A stretch of DNA of 64,000 nt from a virus. Below, piece by piece: positions 49,687 through 58,716 of this stretch; within the stretch, counting starts at the first letter, position 1, and each line of letters opens with the position of its first letter. Location of the stretch: IMG/VR virus record IMGVR_UViG_3300038722_000002, positions 19,540 through 83,539 of that record; one strand, given 5' to 3'. The translations under genes were made by a program, and so were the position numbers. The notes beneath the pieces were generated by a model. It had not been told where the DNA came from. It saw only the letters and a list, made by a program, of their open reading frames with translations, and did not search any database.

Positions 49687-49758
49687 TTATTTATAAAACT
49701 CTAAAGTTAACATAGAAGTACCTATCTCAGTCTCTACATAACCCTCAATATACCCCAT
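49687..49758 (-). CDS. Possible micro-protein
   Basis: A 23-residue frame (MGYIEGYVETEIGTSMLTLE...) with GGAGGAG six bases upstream of ATG. Very short; supported by its ribosome binding site only. Confidence 0.35.
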   Translation of the reverse strand: MGYIEGYVETEIGTSMLTLEFYK

Positions 49759-49866
49759 CTAACTCTCCTCCATGCGCATGCCATAACTAATCAGCTCACT
49801 GACCACGCCCGAAAGGTGTTCTGCTAATTGCAAAACTTCCTCCTTGCTATGGAGTGTCTCCGACAT
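49759..49866 (-). CDS. Possible small protein
   Basis: A 35-residue frame (MSETLHSKEEVLQLAEHLSG...) that adjoins the next micro-frame. It has no clear ribosome binding site. Downstream of the promoter at 49965-49993. Confidence 0.38.
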   Translation of the reverse strand: MSETLHSKEEVLQLAEHLSGVVSELISYGMRMEES

Positions 49867-49964
49867 GGTTGCGTTATCTAGGGTAGTGGCTACATCCACC
49901 CACTTCTACTTATATCCTCTTAAGTCAATATCCATCTATCTCTCCTTTCTAATTTGATGTGTGT

Positions 49965-49993
49965 ATATTACAGCGGGATTCTTGGTGTGTCAA
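49965..49993 (-). promoter_or_regulatory. Sigma70-like promoter, minus strand
   Basis: TTGACA (49988-49993), 17-base spacer, TAATAT (49965-49970), then ACACACAT. Closely similar in -35, spacer (CCAAGAA) and start region to the copy at 51536-51564. Confidence 0.72.
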
Positions 49994-50964
49994 CCTTTAT
50001 AACAACTTAATAAAAAATCATCCCAGAACTTACTATCAACCTTTTCAGGGAAGTCACTCCTATCCGCCAACACCTCAACTTCATCGATAAGTTCTTCCAG
50101 TACAGGTTGAACTTCAGTCAAGAAGTCTAAAGTACCTTGTTTCACAGCTAATAGGAAGTCTTTATTTTTGAGTGGATATGTAATTGTACCCTCCTCGTAG
50201 ATCTCCTTTAATTGATACCCCGCACGTAGGGCATGTGAAACAGCCTTCCAGTCCACTCCTTTGTTTTCCTTTGCTGCTTTGGCGCGTTCGCCGTAGGAGT
50301 TCCACTTCTCTTTGATTGATGTAAGGAACAAAGGTAACGGCATGGTTTTTTGATACTTGGAACCTAGAACAACATAGAACTCCTGTTCCGTACCGTTCTT
50401 CATCTTAGTTGTTTCATAATAACAGTGGTCATTCTCTGGCAACTTGCCCCACACATATTCAGATATTTTATCACACTTATCCCAACTATCATATTTAAGG
50501 TAGTAGTCATTACGTTGGAGTTGATTAAATACTTCCTCTAATGCTGCCATACGACTACCTTTGATACCATACTTACTAGCCTGCTTACGAGCATAACCTA
50601 GAAAAGCCTTCATATTCTTGGTGGAGAACCTCCATCGGTTCATCTGGATAAACTCCCACTCTGGACTTGCGCTTATTTGCCCTTGCATAGGACTGGCATG
50701 GAGCATGTCTAAAGCGATCATCTCCCCTTGAGTACACAATCGGATGAACTCAGGAAGAGAGTACCAATCACTATCCACATCTTCACTGGTATTCTTACTT
50801 TGGTCATTCCCCGTTGACTCACTGATTTGTTTAGGGGATATACCTAACAGCAGCTCATCTGTGCTGGGCATAAACACACCCTTATAGTCGATGTCTGATT
50901 CTGGTGTGTTCAGACCATAAAGGTGTGAGCCGTGTACGCACTGAAACAACTTCTTATATTTCAT
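49990..50964 (-). CDS. RlaP-like predicted nucleotidyltransferase
   Basis: A 324-residue protein of the polymerase-beta nucleotidyltransferase superfamily: residues 11-30 hold the GS...SD-D signature (GSHLYGLN, ESDIDYKGV) with the metal-binding Asp24 and Asp26. The rest is helical with a KASKYGIKGSRM region. RlaP-type proteins are thought to act with RNA ligases in RNA repair, but the substrate here is unknown. Confidence 0.8.
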   Translation of the reverse strand: MKYKKLFQCVHGSHLYGLNTPESDIDYKGVFMPSTDELLLGISPKQISESTGNDQSKNTSEDVDSDWYSLPEFIRLCTQGEMIALDMLHASPMQGQISASPEWEFIQMNRWRFSTKNMKAFLGYARKQASKYGIKGSRMAALEEVFNQLQRNDYYLKYDSWDKCDKISEYVWGKLPENDHCYYETTKMKNGTEQEFYVVLGSKYQKTMPLPLFLTSIKEKWNSYGERAKAAKENKGVDWKAVSHALRAGYQLKEIYEEGTITYPLKNKDFLLAVKQGTLDFLTEVQPVLEELIDEVEVLADRSDFPEKVDSKFWDDFLLSCYKG

Positions 50965-51116
50965 TATTACTCCTTAGTATAATTGAAGGGACTACAATAT
51001 GTGTATATCCCCTCTCAGGCTCCGTGTACGCCACGACACGGCATTTTAAATAGAAACCTATACAAACACCCTAATGGGGAGTATAAGCCCTTGTAGAAAC
51101 TTCATCTTGTTGTCTT

Positions 51117-51461
51117 TCATAATGTAGGTTCCTCGAACAGCTGGTTGAAATACTCTGCCGTGAAACACTCTTTAACTTCCTCCTTATATTCAGGAGTCTG
51201 ATAATAGTCACTATAGAACTCATTAGTCTCTCGGTGGCGATAGTCTGCTTGCTTCCGCTTATTATTGTGTTTATAACTCTTCTTATCTCGCTCCCACCAA
51301 GGGATAAACAAGGTGAACCACTCTTGTACCAAGCAGGAGTTATCCGTCTCGTAGTCGTACTTTAGAAACTCTATGAGAACTCGTTTCTTACCTCTCTTAA
51401 TAAGAGTAGCTCGACTACCTCTCATTCCTTTCCCGTCCTGAAATATAACTATATTTTTCAC
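51117..51461 (-). CDS. Unknown basic protein
   Basis: From GTG 51461 (GGGAG upstream) this is 114 residues: a strand-rich start (RATLIKRGKKRVLIEFLKYD) and a charged C-terminus (SYKHNNKRKQADYRHRET). Function unknown. It is the first gene of the minus-strand set, with the promoter at 51536. Confidence 0.6.
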   Translation of the reverse strand: MKNIVIFQDGKGMRGSRATLIKRGKKRVLIEFLKYDYETDNSCLVQEWFTLFIPWWERDKKSYKHNNKRKQADYRHRETNEFYSDYYQTPEYKEEVKECFTAEYFNQLFEEPTL

Positions 51462-51535
51462 AAAAACTTCTCCCGTTGCCCCAAACACATGAAAGCCTTA
51501 TGATGTACCTCGGCTCTACCTAATTTAATGTGTGT

Positions 51536-51564
51536 ACCTTACAGCTATGTTCTTGGCGTGTCAA
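51536..51564 (-). promoter_or_regulatory. Sigma70-like promoter, minus strand
   Basis: TTGACA (51559-51564), 17 bases, TAAGGT (51536-51541), then ACACACAT. Third member of the family with those at 49645 and 49965. Confidence 0.68.
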
Positions 51565-51602
51565 CCTATTTGACCAACTATTCCATTAACATACGAAAAG
51601 AC

Positions 51603-51633
51603 TTGACTTTTTATCAAAATTACTGGCAGAATA
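51603..51633 (+). promoter_or_regulatory. Candidate phage promoter, replication module
   Basis: TTGACT, 17 bases, GCAGAATA, matching the copies at 20665-20695 and 21034-21064. It faces the replication genes. Confidence 0.6.
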
Positions 51634-51639
51634 GAAGGT

Positions 51640-52200
51640 AGGATAGTGTGTTAAATATTACATCATCCTGAGAATTAGAAATAAATGAGAATATTCTGGT
51701 GTTTGTGGTGGTTGGAAACAATCATTAACGGGACGAGAGGAGTTCCAAGGTTGTCCTTCTGTATAGCTACAGTATAGGCATGTGGTAACAGTAATGTCCA
51801 CACTCTTCTCTCATACGTCTGACGTAGCGACACCTGCTTAGTCCGAACCTATCAAGACTGGGCGTAAAACGAGTTAAGCGTGACGTGTTCAATTAGGTAT
51901 GATTAGTTTATAGCTATTGCTTATTATACCACTTGAACTGTATGCAGGTCTTACACTGCTTTAAAAGTGTGAGCTATCACAGGGTCATTCCCTATATCAA
52001 TGCTCGATAATTAGAATATGTGGTTAGATATGTTTGATTAATATCTTAGATTAGCAATATCGGCTAATCTACCTCTTGTCAATAGGTTATATTATAACAC
52101 TCCAAAGTAGATTGGTTAATTAGAATAGTAATTCTATCACCCAAGGCTACTTTGTCTTGTCGTGCCTGTAAGAAAGGTAATGAATATAATAGTAAATAAA
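51640..52200 (+). ncRNA. Structured non-coding leader
   Basis: About 560 bases with no gene after the promoter. Hairpins include AGATTAGC/GCTAATCT (52048-52055 with 52063-52070), CAAAGTAG/CTACTTTG (52103-52110 with 52147-52154) and CTTACACT/AGTGTGAG near 51951-51974. It may be a stable RNA or an untranslated leader. The layout parallels the leader at 21065-21620. Confidence 0.38.
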
Positions 52201-52203
52201 ATG

Positions 52204-52238
52204 TTGACATGGAGATGTCAGACCATTATAGTGACATC
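52204..52238 (+). promoter_or_regulatory. Sigma70 promoter with overlapping inverted repeat
   Basis: TTGACA (52204-52209), 17 bases, TATAGT (52227-52232). GATGTCA (52214-52220) and TGACATC (52232-52238) form an inverted repeat spanning the spacer and -10, a likely operator. The first replication-module gene starts at 52262. Confidence 0.75.
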
Positions 52239-52261
52239 AACTTAAACAAGAGGAGAGGAAT

Positions 52262-52960
52262 ATGAGCAAGCGTAATAGTACAAGTAACATCAACCCTCAA
52301 GTAGAAATCAGTGAGGGGTGTATAGGTGGTGAGCAATATTCTCACCCTAGTTATGGGTTGATTAGGGTAAATCGGTGTCAAGGGTCACAGCAACACTTTG
52401 GGAGCGATGTAGATGCGAGTACCAGCATGAGACTAACCATCTCAGAGGCAAATGTAACCCATAACCTAGGACGTAGTTGGTATCACGACAACAAGATGGT
52501 TACTGAGGTTAATATGACGGCTGTACAATATGCTGAAATGATTTCATCCCCTAATACACAAGGGGTTCCTTGTACAATCACATACCGTAATGATATAGGA
52601 CATATTACATACCGTCCTCCTACAGATCAGATAGACATGATTGAAGCGGAGGTTAAGCAATGCTTCGATAAAGCCAAACAGAAGAATGCTGCTGTACAGG
52701 ATGAGGTGAAGGAATTATTCCAGAAGAAAAGCTTGAATAAGAATGACAAGGAGGTTATCTTGAACCTGATACGTGGACTGTCGAATGATATCACAAACAG
52801 CCTCCCTTTCTATTTAGATTCAGCCGATGAGATACTAGAGCGCAAGGTTATGGAGGCTAAGACGGAAGCGGAAGCTTATATGGAACACTTGCGTGTGCAG
52901 GTAGGGGAGTATGTTCTGAATAATCCAGATGTCTTGAAGCTTACACAGGAGAAGGTATAA
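52262..52960 (+). CDS. Conserved phage protein of unknown function
   Basis: A 232-residue protein with AGAGGAG before ATG. It starts with a Gly/Ser-rich region (HPSYGLIRVNRCQGS), a mid domain with ITYRNDIGHITYRPP and a long helical C-terminus (KNDKEVILNLIRGLSNDITN). Proteins of this layout occur near phage replication genes, but I know no function. Confidence 0.68.
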   Translation: MSKRNSTSNINPQVEISEGCIGGEQYSHPSYGLIRVNRCQGSQQHFGSDVDASTSMRLTISEANVTHNLGRSWYHDNKMVTEVNMTAVQYAEMISSPNTQGVPCTITYRNDIGHITYRPPTDQIDMIEAEVKQCFDKAKQKNAAVQDEVKELFQKKSLNKNDKEVILNLIRGLSNDITNSLPFYLDSADEILERKVMEAKTEAEAYMEHLRVQVGEYVLNNPDVLKLTQEKV

Positions 52961-53175
52961 TGTGGGACTGGGTGACGGGATTATGGATGGGAGTGCTTGT
53001 CACAGTACTGATAGGACTACATTTAAATGTAACACCTCACGAGGCTCCCATGCAAGAGCACTGTGCAATCTACTCGTCAGACCTACAAAGTTATAATGTT
53101 TATAGCTTCGAGTGTACTAATGGGGCAGAGTTCAGTAGGAAACTAATTAAGGAAAAGGGTGAGAATGTTAAGTAA
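52960..53175 (+). CDS. Small membrane protein
   Basis: A 71-residue protein with an N-terminal membrane segment (GLWMGVLVTVLIGLHLNV) and a polar C-terminal part with two Cys. It overlaps the neighbours on both sides. Function unknown. Confidence 0.6.
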   Translation: MWDWVTGLWMGVLVTVLIGLHLNVTPHEAPMQEHCAIYSSDLQSYNVYSFECTNGAEFSRKLIKEKGENVK

Positions 53176-54424
53176 ACAACAACAACACTCTGTAGATTTA
53201 CAGAAACAAGGCAAGAGTATTTCATTAATCGGTGGAGCAGGTTGTGGTAAGACACACACAATCAAACAGGTCACAACACGTAACACTGTTGTTGTGGCTC
53301 CTAGTGCAGCCGCAGCTCTGAATGTAGATGGTGTGACGGTACACTCTGCCTTTAGTTTGTCACATGGTATTCAGACAGAGAAAGACTTGAAACGTATCAC
53401 ATCAGAGATGAAGATGTTGTTTGGTGTTAATAGCCCCATTGATCGTATTGTATTCGATGAAGCATTCACCTTACCAGCTAATTTATTAGACGATGTGAGC
53501 ACGAAGCTACAGTTATTAAGGGGTAACAACCTCCCCTTCGGTGGAATCCCTGTGACGCTATCAGGTGACCCTCTACAGTGTGCTCCTTTTTGGTCATACG
53601 AAGAAGGGAAGATATTAAATAAGAAATACTTAACACCCTACATCTTCAACTCTAAGGTGTGGAAGAAACTGAAACCCGAAGTTGTTGTATTAACGGAGAT
53701 ATTCCGTAATAAGAACTATGAACAACAACAATGGTTGAACTCTATTCGGAGTAAAGACGGAGACTGGAATGAGGCTATTGATCACATCAATGAAGTGGCC
53801 TCCCATAGGGACTACAACCCTAACTCAGACTTACATCTGTGCTCACATAGAGAAAGCGCACGTAAGATGAACGCTTATTACTACGATAAGATTAAAAGTC
53901 AAGAGTATACTTATACGGCAACTATTGAAGGTAAGTATAAAGAGAGTGAATATCCAGTAGAGAAACTATTGAAGTTGAAAGTGGGTTGTCGTATAATCTT
54001 CACGGTCAATAACTATGACGAGGGTTACACCAACGGACTACAAGGGACGGTAGTTAAGTTATCTAACTCTTCTGTTGTAGTAGACGCTGATAACGGTGAA
54101 ACCTACTATGTAGTAGAGGAAGAATGGAAGAATGAGAAGCTGAGTTCTATCGGGAAGGGAGACTTCTCTAAGATCCAAGTGGGAACATTCTCTCAGTACC
54201 CTCTCCGTCTAGGTTGGGCTACCACGATACATTCGTCACAGGGCTTGACATTGGATAATCTTACTGTAGACTTCGGCATAGATGCTTTTGCTGACGGTAT
54301 GGTTTACGTGGCATTGAGTCGGTTAACATCACTGGACGGGTTGACATTAGTACGTCCCGTCCAGCATGGTGATGTGAAAGTGAGTCGTAAGGCTTTGCAA
54401 TTTATCAATAAACATTGTAAATAG
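53165..54424 (+). CDS. DNA helicase, SF1B, Dda-like
   Basis: A 419-residue helicase. Walker A GGAGCGKTH is at about 21-29, motif II VFDEAF follows at about 98, and late motifs include GWATTIHSSQGLTLD (motif V, about 350) and VYVALSRLTSLDGL (motif VI, about 382). It resembles Dda of T4, which acts at replication forks. ATG 53165 is preferred to GTG 53159. Confidence 0.88.
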   Translation: MLSKQQQHSVDLQKQGKSISLIGGAGCGKTHTIKQVTTRNTVVVAPSAAAALNVDGVTVHSAFSLSHGIQTEKDLKRITSEMKMLFGVNSPIDRIVFDEAFTLPANLLDDVSTKLQLLRGNNLPFGGIPVTLSGDPLQCAPFWSYEEGKILNKKYLTPYIFNSKVWKKLKPEVVVLTEIFRNKNYEQQQWLNSIRSKDGDWNEAIDHINEVASHRDYNPNSDLHLCSHRESARKMNAYYYDKIKSQEYTYTATIEGKYKESEYPVEKLLKLKVGCRIIFTVNNYDEGYTNGLQGTVVKLSNSSVVVDADNGETYYVVEEEWKNEKLSSIGKGDFSKIQVGTFSQYPLRLGWATTIHSSQGLTLDNLTVDFGIDAFADGMVYVALSRLTSLDGLTLVRPVQHGDVKVSRKALQFINKHCK

Positions 54425-54436
54425 GAGAACAACTAA

Positions 54437-54955
54437 ATGAATCTATCTGATTTAGGGTTAGAAGGAAAAGACTTGAATGATAAACGTGGCTTCCACTATG
54501 TAGATCCTCGTGTAGAAGATTACGATAGTGGTGATATCCACTGTAAACTTATCGAGAGTCTTCTCACAGAGGATGAATTAGCGGAAACATTCCCTAATGA
54601 ACGTGCCTGTAAAGATACACGTTATGTATACCTTGGTCATAATGACAACATTAAGGGTATCGAGTCCTTTAGTGCTGAGATGATAGAGAAGGTGCGGGAA
54701 CAGGGTTTACTAGGCTACGATTATAAAGCTGTCCGTACAGTCGTATCCGATGGTGGTGATTCGGAGTACGAAGAGTTGACCGAATGTTATGATACCGTAG
54801 TTGAGTTAGAGTTTGTAGCACGAGATTATAAAACCATGACTGCTGTAGCATATTATCAACGAGTATGGACAGAACAGCTACGTCAACGGGAATGTGACTT
54901 GAAGAACTATGAAACATACTTGGAGTGTGTTAAGATGTTCGGGATCGGAGAATAA
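54437..54955 (+). CDS. Unknown acidic protein
   Basis: A 172-residue acidic protein (NERACKDTRYVYLGHNDNIK, then ESFSAEMIEKVREQGLLGYD). GGAG lies before the ATG. No family recognised; lies between helicase and primase genes. Confidence 0.65.
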   Translation: MNLSDLGLEGKDLNDKRGFHYVDPRVEDYDSGDIHCKLIESLLTEDELAETFPNERACKDTRYVYLGHNDNIKGIESFSAEMIEKVREQGLLGYDYKAVRTVVSDGGDSEYEELTECYDTVVELEFVARDYKTMTAVAYYQRVWTEQLRQRECDLKNYETYLECVKMFGIGE

Positions 54956-54959
54956 GTAG

Positions 54960-55115
54960 ATGAAAGATGCACTTGACGATATTATAACATGGCTGCTTTG
55001 CACAAGCCTTCTAATGCAAGTCTTTATTTATGCCCAACACAAAGAGAAGATCTCGCACCTAAAGGAAGAGATTATTGTATTAGAATCCAAATTACTCAAA
55101 ACAACGGAGAAGTAA
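54960..55115 (+). CDS. Small membrane protein with coiled coil
   Basis: A 51-residue frame: one hydrophobic segment (IITWLLCTSLLMQVFIYA, about 8-25) and a charged coiled coil after it (EKISHLKEEIIVLESKLL). The layout is like an inner-membrane spanin, but the context is replication. Function unknown. Confidence 0.55.
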   Translation: MKDALDDIITWLLCTSLLMQVFIYAQHKEKISHLKEEIIVLESKLLKTTEK

Positions 55116-55118
55116 ACA

Positions 55119-56924
55119 TTGTCAGAGATCGGTAAGTTTGCGTGTATAGATTGTGATTCATCAGATGCCTTATCAGTATATGAACAAGAAGACGGAACCT
55201 ATGATGCTACTTGCTGGTCTATCTGTCAGTCTGATAAGAAAAAAGGATATAAATCTCATAACCAATTATGTAAGAGCTATCTAAAAGAGGAGCTAGGTAT
55301 TGAGGAAATCAAGCGAGGTAAGAAGTTGGTAGTTAAATCAAAACTTAAAAGTAAACTCAAGAAGAAGGACGAGAGTACTAAAGTCATAACATCAGATAAA
55401 CTCGCATGGATTCGAGATAACTCTAGTGCCAAAGGTAATAAGTTTCGAGGTATTAAAGACGAAACATTGAAGCTATTTAATATCCGTACAGCATACGATG
55501 ACGATGGAACCCCATCAGAGCGCTTCTACCCTATCTACAAGAGCGTTGACGGTAAGGTGACTATGGTTGGTTGTCATAAGCGTATCGTCGCTGGAAAGGA
55601 CTTCAGAGCCGTAGGATTGAATAGTAAGAATTGTATGCTATTCGGACAGAAAGAGGCTAAAGGGAGTAAACGTGTTGTCCTTGTTGGTGGGCAAGAGGAT
55701 GTCGCAGCAGCAACACAGATGTTCCGTGAATGGAGTAAGAATAAGGATAATGTAGCCCCTGTTGACTTTGTTAGCTCCACGGTAGGAGAGACAAGTTGTG
55801 CTGAACAGTGCCGTGCTAATTATGACTTCCTAGACTCCTACGATGAAATCCTCGTAGACATGGATAATGACGAAGCAGGGGAACGCGCTAAGGAAGCTTT
55901 ATTGGAAGTGTTGCCTGTACAGAAGACTAAGGTGATGTCCTATAACGCTAAAGATGCTAATAAGGCATTGAATGATAAGATGAAGGATGATTATATTCGT
56001 GCTATTTATAACGCGAAGAAACCTCCTGTGGTTGGTGTCCTGTCGGGTTCAGAGATATTTGATAGAATGGTCGAATCACTATCCATGCCTTTGATTCCAT
56101 TACCTCCTGAGCTGAAACCACTACAAGATAAGTTGTGCGGAGGATTACCTGTAGGGGAAATTATTAACATCCTAGCAGCATCGGGTATAGGTAAGACTTG
56201 CATTACTAATATGTTGATTAAATTCTGGATATTTAATTCACCATATAAGGTTGGGATACTTAGCCTTGAAGCAGGGGCAGGTAAATTCTTCTCACGTTTA
56301 GTGTCAGGCTATCTAAAACGTAATATTGCACAGTTTGAGACGCCTGAAGATAAAGTAGAGTTTGTTATGGAAAACAAGGAGGAGATATTTGAACTGCTTG
56401 TTAACAAAGAAGGCGACGAACGGTTTAGTTTGATTGATGATAACGGTGATTTAGATAACCTAACTGAGGCCAAAAGAACGATAGAGCGTCTTATACGTCA
56501 AGCAGGGTGTGAGGTTATTGTCATCGATCCTATACAAGACCTACTTGACTCCTTAACCACAGAAGAACAGGCTGCTTTCATAGGGTGGCAGAAGAAGCTC
56601 AAGGCAAGAGACGGTGTATCTTTCATTAACATCAACCACACACGTAAGTCAGGCGGGGGTAAGAAGTCAGGTAGTCAAGGAGGAGAACTGGTAGAAGAGG
56701 ACATGCAAGGTACGTCAGCGATATATAAATCAGGTGCCGTTAATATTATAATCAGTCGAGATAAGACAGCAGAAGATGTCGATGTCCGTAACACGACTAA
56801 TATTATGTTAGGTAAGAGTCGGGATGTAGGTGACACAGGGCCAGCAGGTCAGTTATTCTATGAGATCAAAACAGCACAGTTGCATAACAAGGAAGATTAT
56901 GACAGAGACAACAGTTCCTTTTGA
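55119..56924 (+). CDS. DNA primase-helicase
   Basis: A 601-residue protein, starting at TTG 55119 (GGAG upstream). An N-terminal zinc ribbon (Cys9, Cys12, Cys32, Cys36), a TOPRIM primase domain (VVLVGGQEDVAA, about 187; ILVDMDNDEAG, about 245) and a DnaB/gp4-type RecA helicase (LAASGIGKT, about 347; SLEAGAGK; INHTRKSGG) are in order. It unwinds and primes at the replication fork, like T7 gp4. Confidence 0.9.
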   Translation: MSEIGKFACIDCDSSDALSVYEQEDGTYDATCWSICQSDKKKGYKSHNQLCKSYLKEELGIEEIKRGKKLVVKSKLKSKLKKKDESTKVITSDKLAWIRDNSSAKGNKFRGIKDETLKLFNIRTAYDDDGTPSERFYPIYKSVDGKVTMVGCHKRIVAGKDFRAVGLNSKNCMLFGQKEAKGSKRVVLVGGQEDVAAATQMFREWSKNKDNVAPVDFVSSTVGETSCAEQCRANYDFLDSYDEILVDMDNDEAGERAKEALLEVLPVQKTKVMSYNAKDANKALNDKMKDDYIRAIYNAKKPPVVGVLSGSEIFDRMVESLSMPLIPLPPELKPLQDKLCGGLPVGEIINILAASGIGKTCITNMLIKFWIFNSPYKVGILSLEAGAGKFFSRLVSGYLKRNIAQFETPEDKVEFVMENKEEIFELLVNKEGDERFSLIDDNGDLDNLTEAKRTIERLIRQAGCEVIVIDPIQDLLDSLTTEEQAAFIGWQKKLKARDGVSFININHTRKSGGGKKSGSQGGELVEEDMQGTSAIYKSGAVNIIISRDKTAEDVDVRNTTNIMLGKSRDVGDTGPAGQLFYEIKTAQLHNKEDYDRDNSSF

Positions 56925-56976
56925 TTACAGTAAACTGAAATACGAATTAAGATGGTTGACGGGAGACTCAGAGTAA
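56899..56976 (+). CDS. Possible micro-protein overlapping the primase end
   Basis: A 25-residue frame (MTETTVPFDYSKLKYELRWL...) with AAGGA six bases upstream, overlapping the primase gene by 26 bases. Short and acidic at its end; may be chance. Confidence 0.38.
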   Translation: MTETTVPFDYSKLKYELRWLTGDSE

Positions 56977-56984
56977 GGTAGCAT
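56956..56984 (+). promoter_or_regulatory. Candidate sigma70 promoter before the polymerase gene
   Basis: TTGACG (56956-56961), 17 bases, TAGCAT (56979-56984), 44 bases before the polymerase start. Confidence 0.5.
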
Positions 56985-57027
56985 GCGTCCCGCGTAACTA
57001 ACATAGATAGGAGAGGAACTGAAGACA

Positions 57028-58716
57028 ATGGCTAAACGAAAAGAATGGATTTACGATCTCGAAACATTTCCTAACTGCTTCACATTCTGTGCTGTGTTCA
57101 GTGATGGTGGTCACATTCAGTTGTTTGAGATCAGTGATCGTAAAAATGACATAGAGGACTTGTTATCCTTTCTGCGTAAAGTGGTTGAACATGGGCACAA
57201 AATGGTGGGGTATAATAACAACGGGTTTGACTATCCTGTATTACATTACATTATAAATAAGGCTAAGCTTGCTAAGCAACGAGACTTACCTGTCAAGGTT
57301 ACAGCCAAACAGATTTACAACAAGGCTATGGAGTTCATCAACTCCCAGTCTTTTGGTGGAGGGTTCGGTAGTGCGGTTAAACCAAGTGAAGTGATTGTTC
57401 CACAGATTGATCTATTCAAGATTCATCACTTCGACAATGCAGCGCGTATGACATCTCTGAAGATGTTGGAATTTAACATGCGCTCTGACAACATCGAAGA
57501 CTTACCTTTCGATGTGGGTGTTAAGTTGAACAGTGAAGAGATAGATGTATTAATTGAATATAACAAACATGATGTTTTACAGACATATAAGTTTTATAAG
57601 CACAGTATAGGCGTGATAGAGTTCCGAGAGGATCTAACTGAGAAGTATGGCTTTGACTGCACCAACTTTAACGACACCAAGATAGGGGCTGAGTATTTCA
57701 TCAACCAACTAGAAAAAGCTGTACCTAATTGTTGTTATAGTTTCGTAAACGGTAGACGTAAAACGAACCAGACCAAGCGTGATGTGATCCACGTAAAGGA
57801 TGTGATATTTCCATATATTAAGTTTAAGCGACCAGAGTTTAATGCCATACTTGAGTGGTTTAAGAACCAAACGTTAACTGAGACAAAAGGAGTGTTCAGT
57901 GACGTATTAGAGAGCGACTTAGGTGATGTAGCACAGTACGCGAAGATGAGGAAGAAACGACAGAAGTTTAAATCCAAACCTACCGAGAGGATGATTGAAG
58001 ATTTACGTAAAGATAAACCTGCTGTGTGGGTTGAAGAAATAGAATTGAAAAGTGGAGGGGTAAGTTATTGGTGGAACTGGAACATTGTAGACGCAATGAA
58101 TGTGGTGATAGATGATTTGGAAATCGTCTTCGGTACAGGAGGTGTACATGCCGCACGACAAGGTAGATTCAAAGAAGAAGGTTCTACTGTAATTGAGTCT
58201 GTGGATGTTGCCAGTATGTATCCTAACATTGCCATTGCGAATAGAATCTACCCTGAACATCTAGGTGAAACCTTCTGTGACATCTACCAGAGCCTCTATC
58301 AGGAACGTGTAGAGATTAAATCACAAATGAAACAGTTAGATAAGAGCACTGATGAATATAAGAATTTAGATAATATCCAAGGTGCAATCAAACTTGCTCT
58401 GAATGGTACGTATGGCAACTCGAATAATAAATATAGCCCATTCTACGATCCACAGTATACAATGGCTGTGACAATCAACGGACAGTTGTCATTGTGTATG
58501 TTGGCAGATATGCTATATGAGATCGAGGGTATGAAACTCGTTATGATGAACACAGATGGTTTGGAGTTCACTGTCGATGAAAAACATGTGCCTCGTTGTA
58601 AAGAAATATACAAAGAGTGGGAAGAGATTACAGGGTTGGTGTTGGAGCGTGACACATACAATAAACTGTACATCCGAGATGTGAATAATTACATAGGAGT
58701 GTTTAATGAAGGTTAA
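57028..58716 (+). CDS. DNA polymerase, family B, N-terminal and catalytic part (split gene)
   Basis: A 562-residue protein. The 3'-5' exonuclease ExoI motif is YDLETFPNC (about 9), with later exonuclease acidic residues (YNKHDVLQTYK). Polymerase motif A is DVASMYPNI at 393, motif B is KLALNGTYGN at 455, and motif C reads NTDGLEF at 508-514 instead of the usual YxDTDS. The thumb domain is in the next frame. Both are needed for a whole enzyme of about 760 residues. Confidence 0.88.
   Translation: MAKRKEWIYDLETFPNCFTFCAVFSDGGHIQLFEISDRKNDIEDLLSFLRKVVEHGHKMVGYNNNGFDYPVLHYIINKAKLAKQRDLPVKVTAKQIYNKAMEFINSQSFGGGFGSAVKPSEVIVPQIDLFKIHHFDNAARMTSLKMLEFNMRSDNIEDLPFDVGVKLNSEEIDVLIEYNKHDVLQTYKFYKHSIGVIEFREDLTEKYGFDCTNFNDTKIGAEYFINQLEKAVPNCCYSFVNGRRKTNQTKRDVIHVKDVIFPYIKFKRPEFNAILEWFKNQTLTETKGVFSDVLESDLGDVAQYAKMRKKRQKFKSKPTERMIEDLRKDKPAVWVEEIELKSGGVSYWWNWNIVDAMNVVIDDLEIVFGTGGVHAARQGRFKEEGSTVIESVDVASMYPNIAIANRIYPEHLGETFCDIYQSLYQERVEIKSQMKQLDKSTDEYKNLDNIQGAIKLALNGTYGNSNNKYSPFYDPQYTMAVTINGQLSLCMLADMLYEIEGMKLVMMNTDGLEFTVDEKHVPRCKEIYKEWEEITGLVLERDTYNKLYIRDVNNYIGVFNEG

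Noticed and set aside
51780-51880. Hammerhead ribozyme
   Set aside because: CTGACGTAG and CCGAAC are near each other, but the conserved CUGANGA-GAAA core is incomplete.
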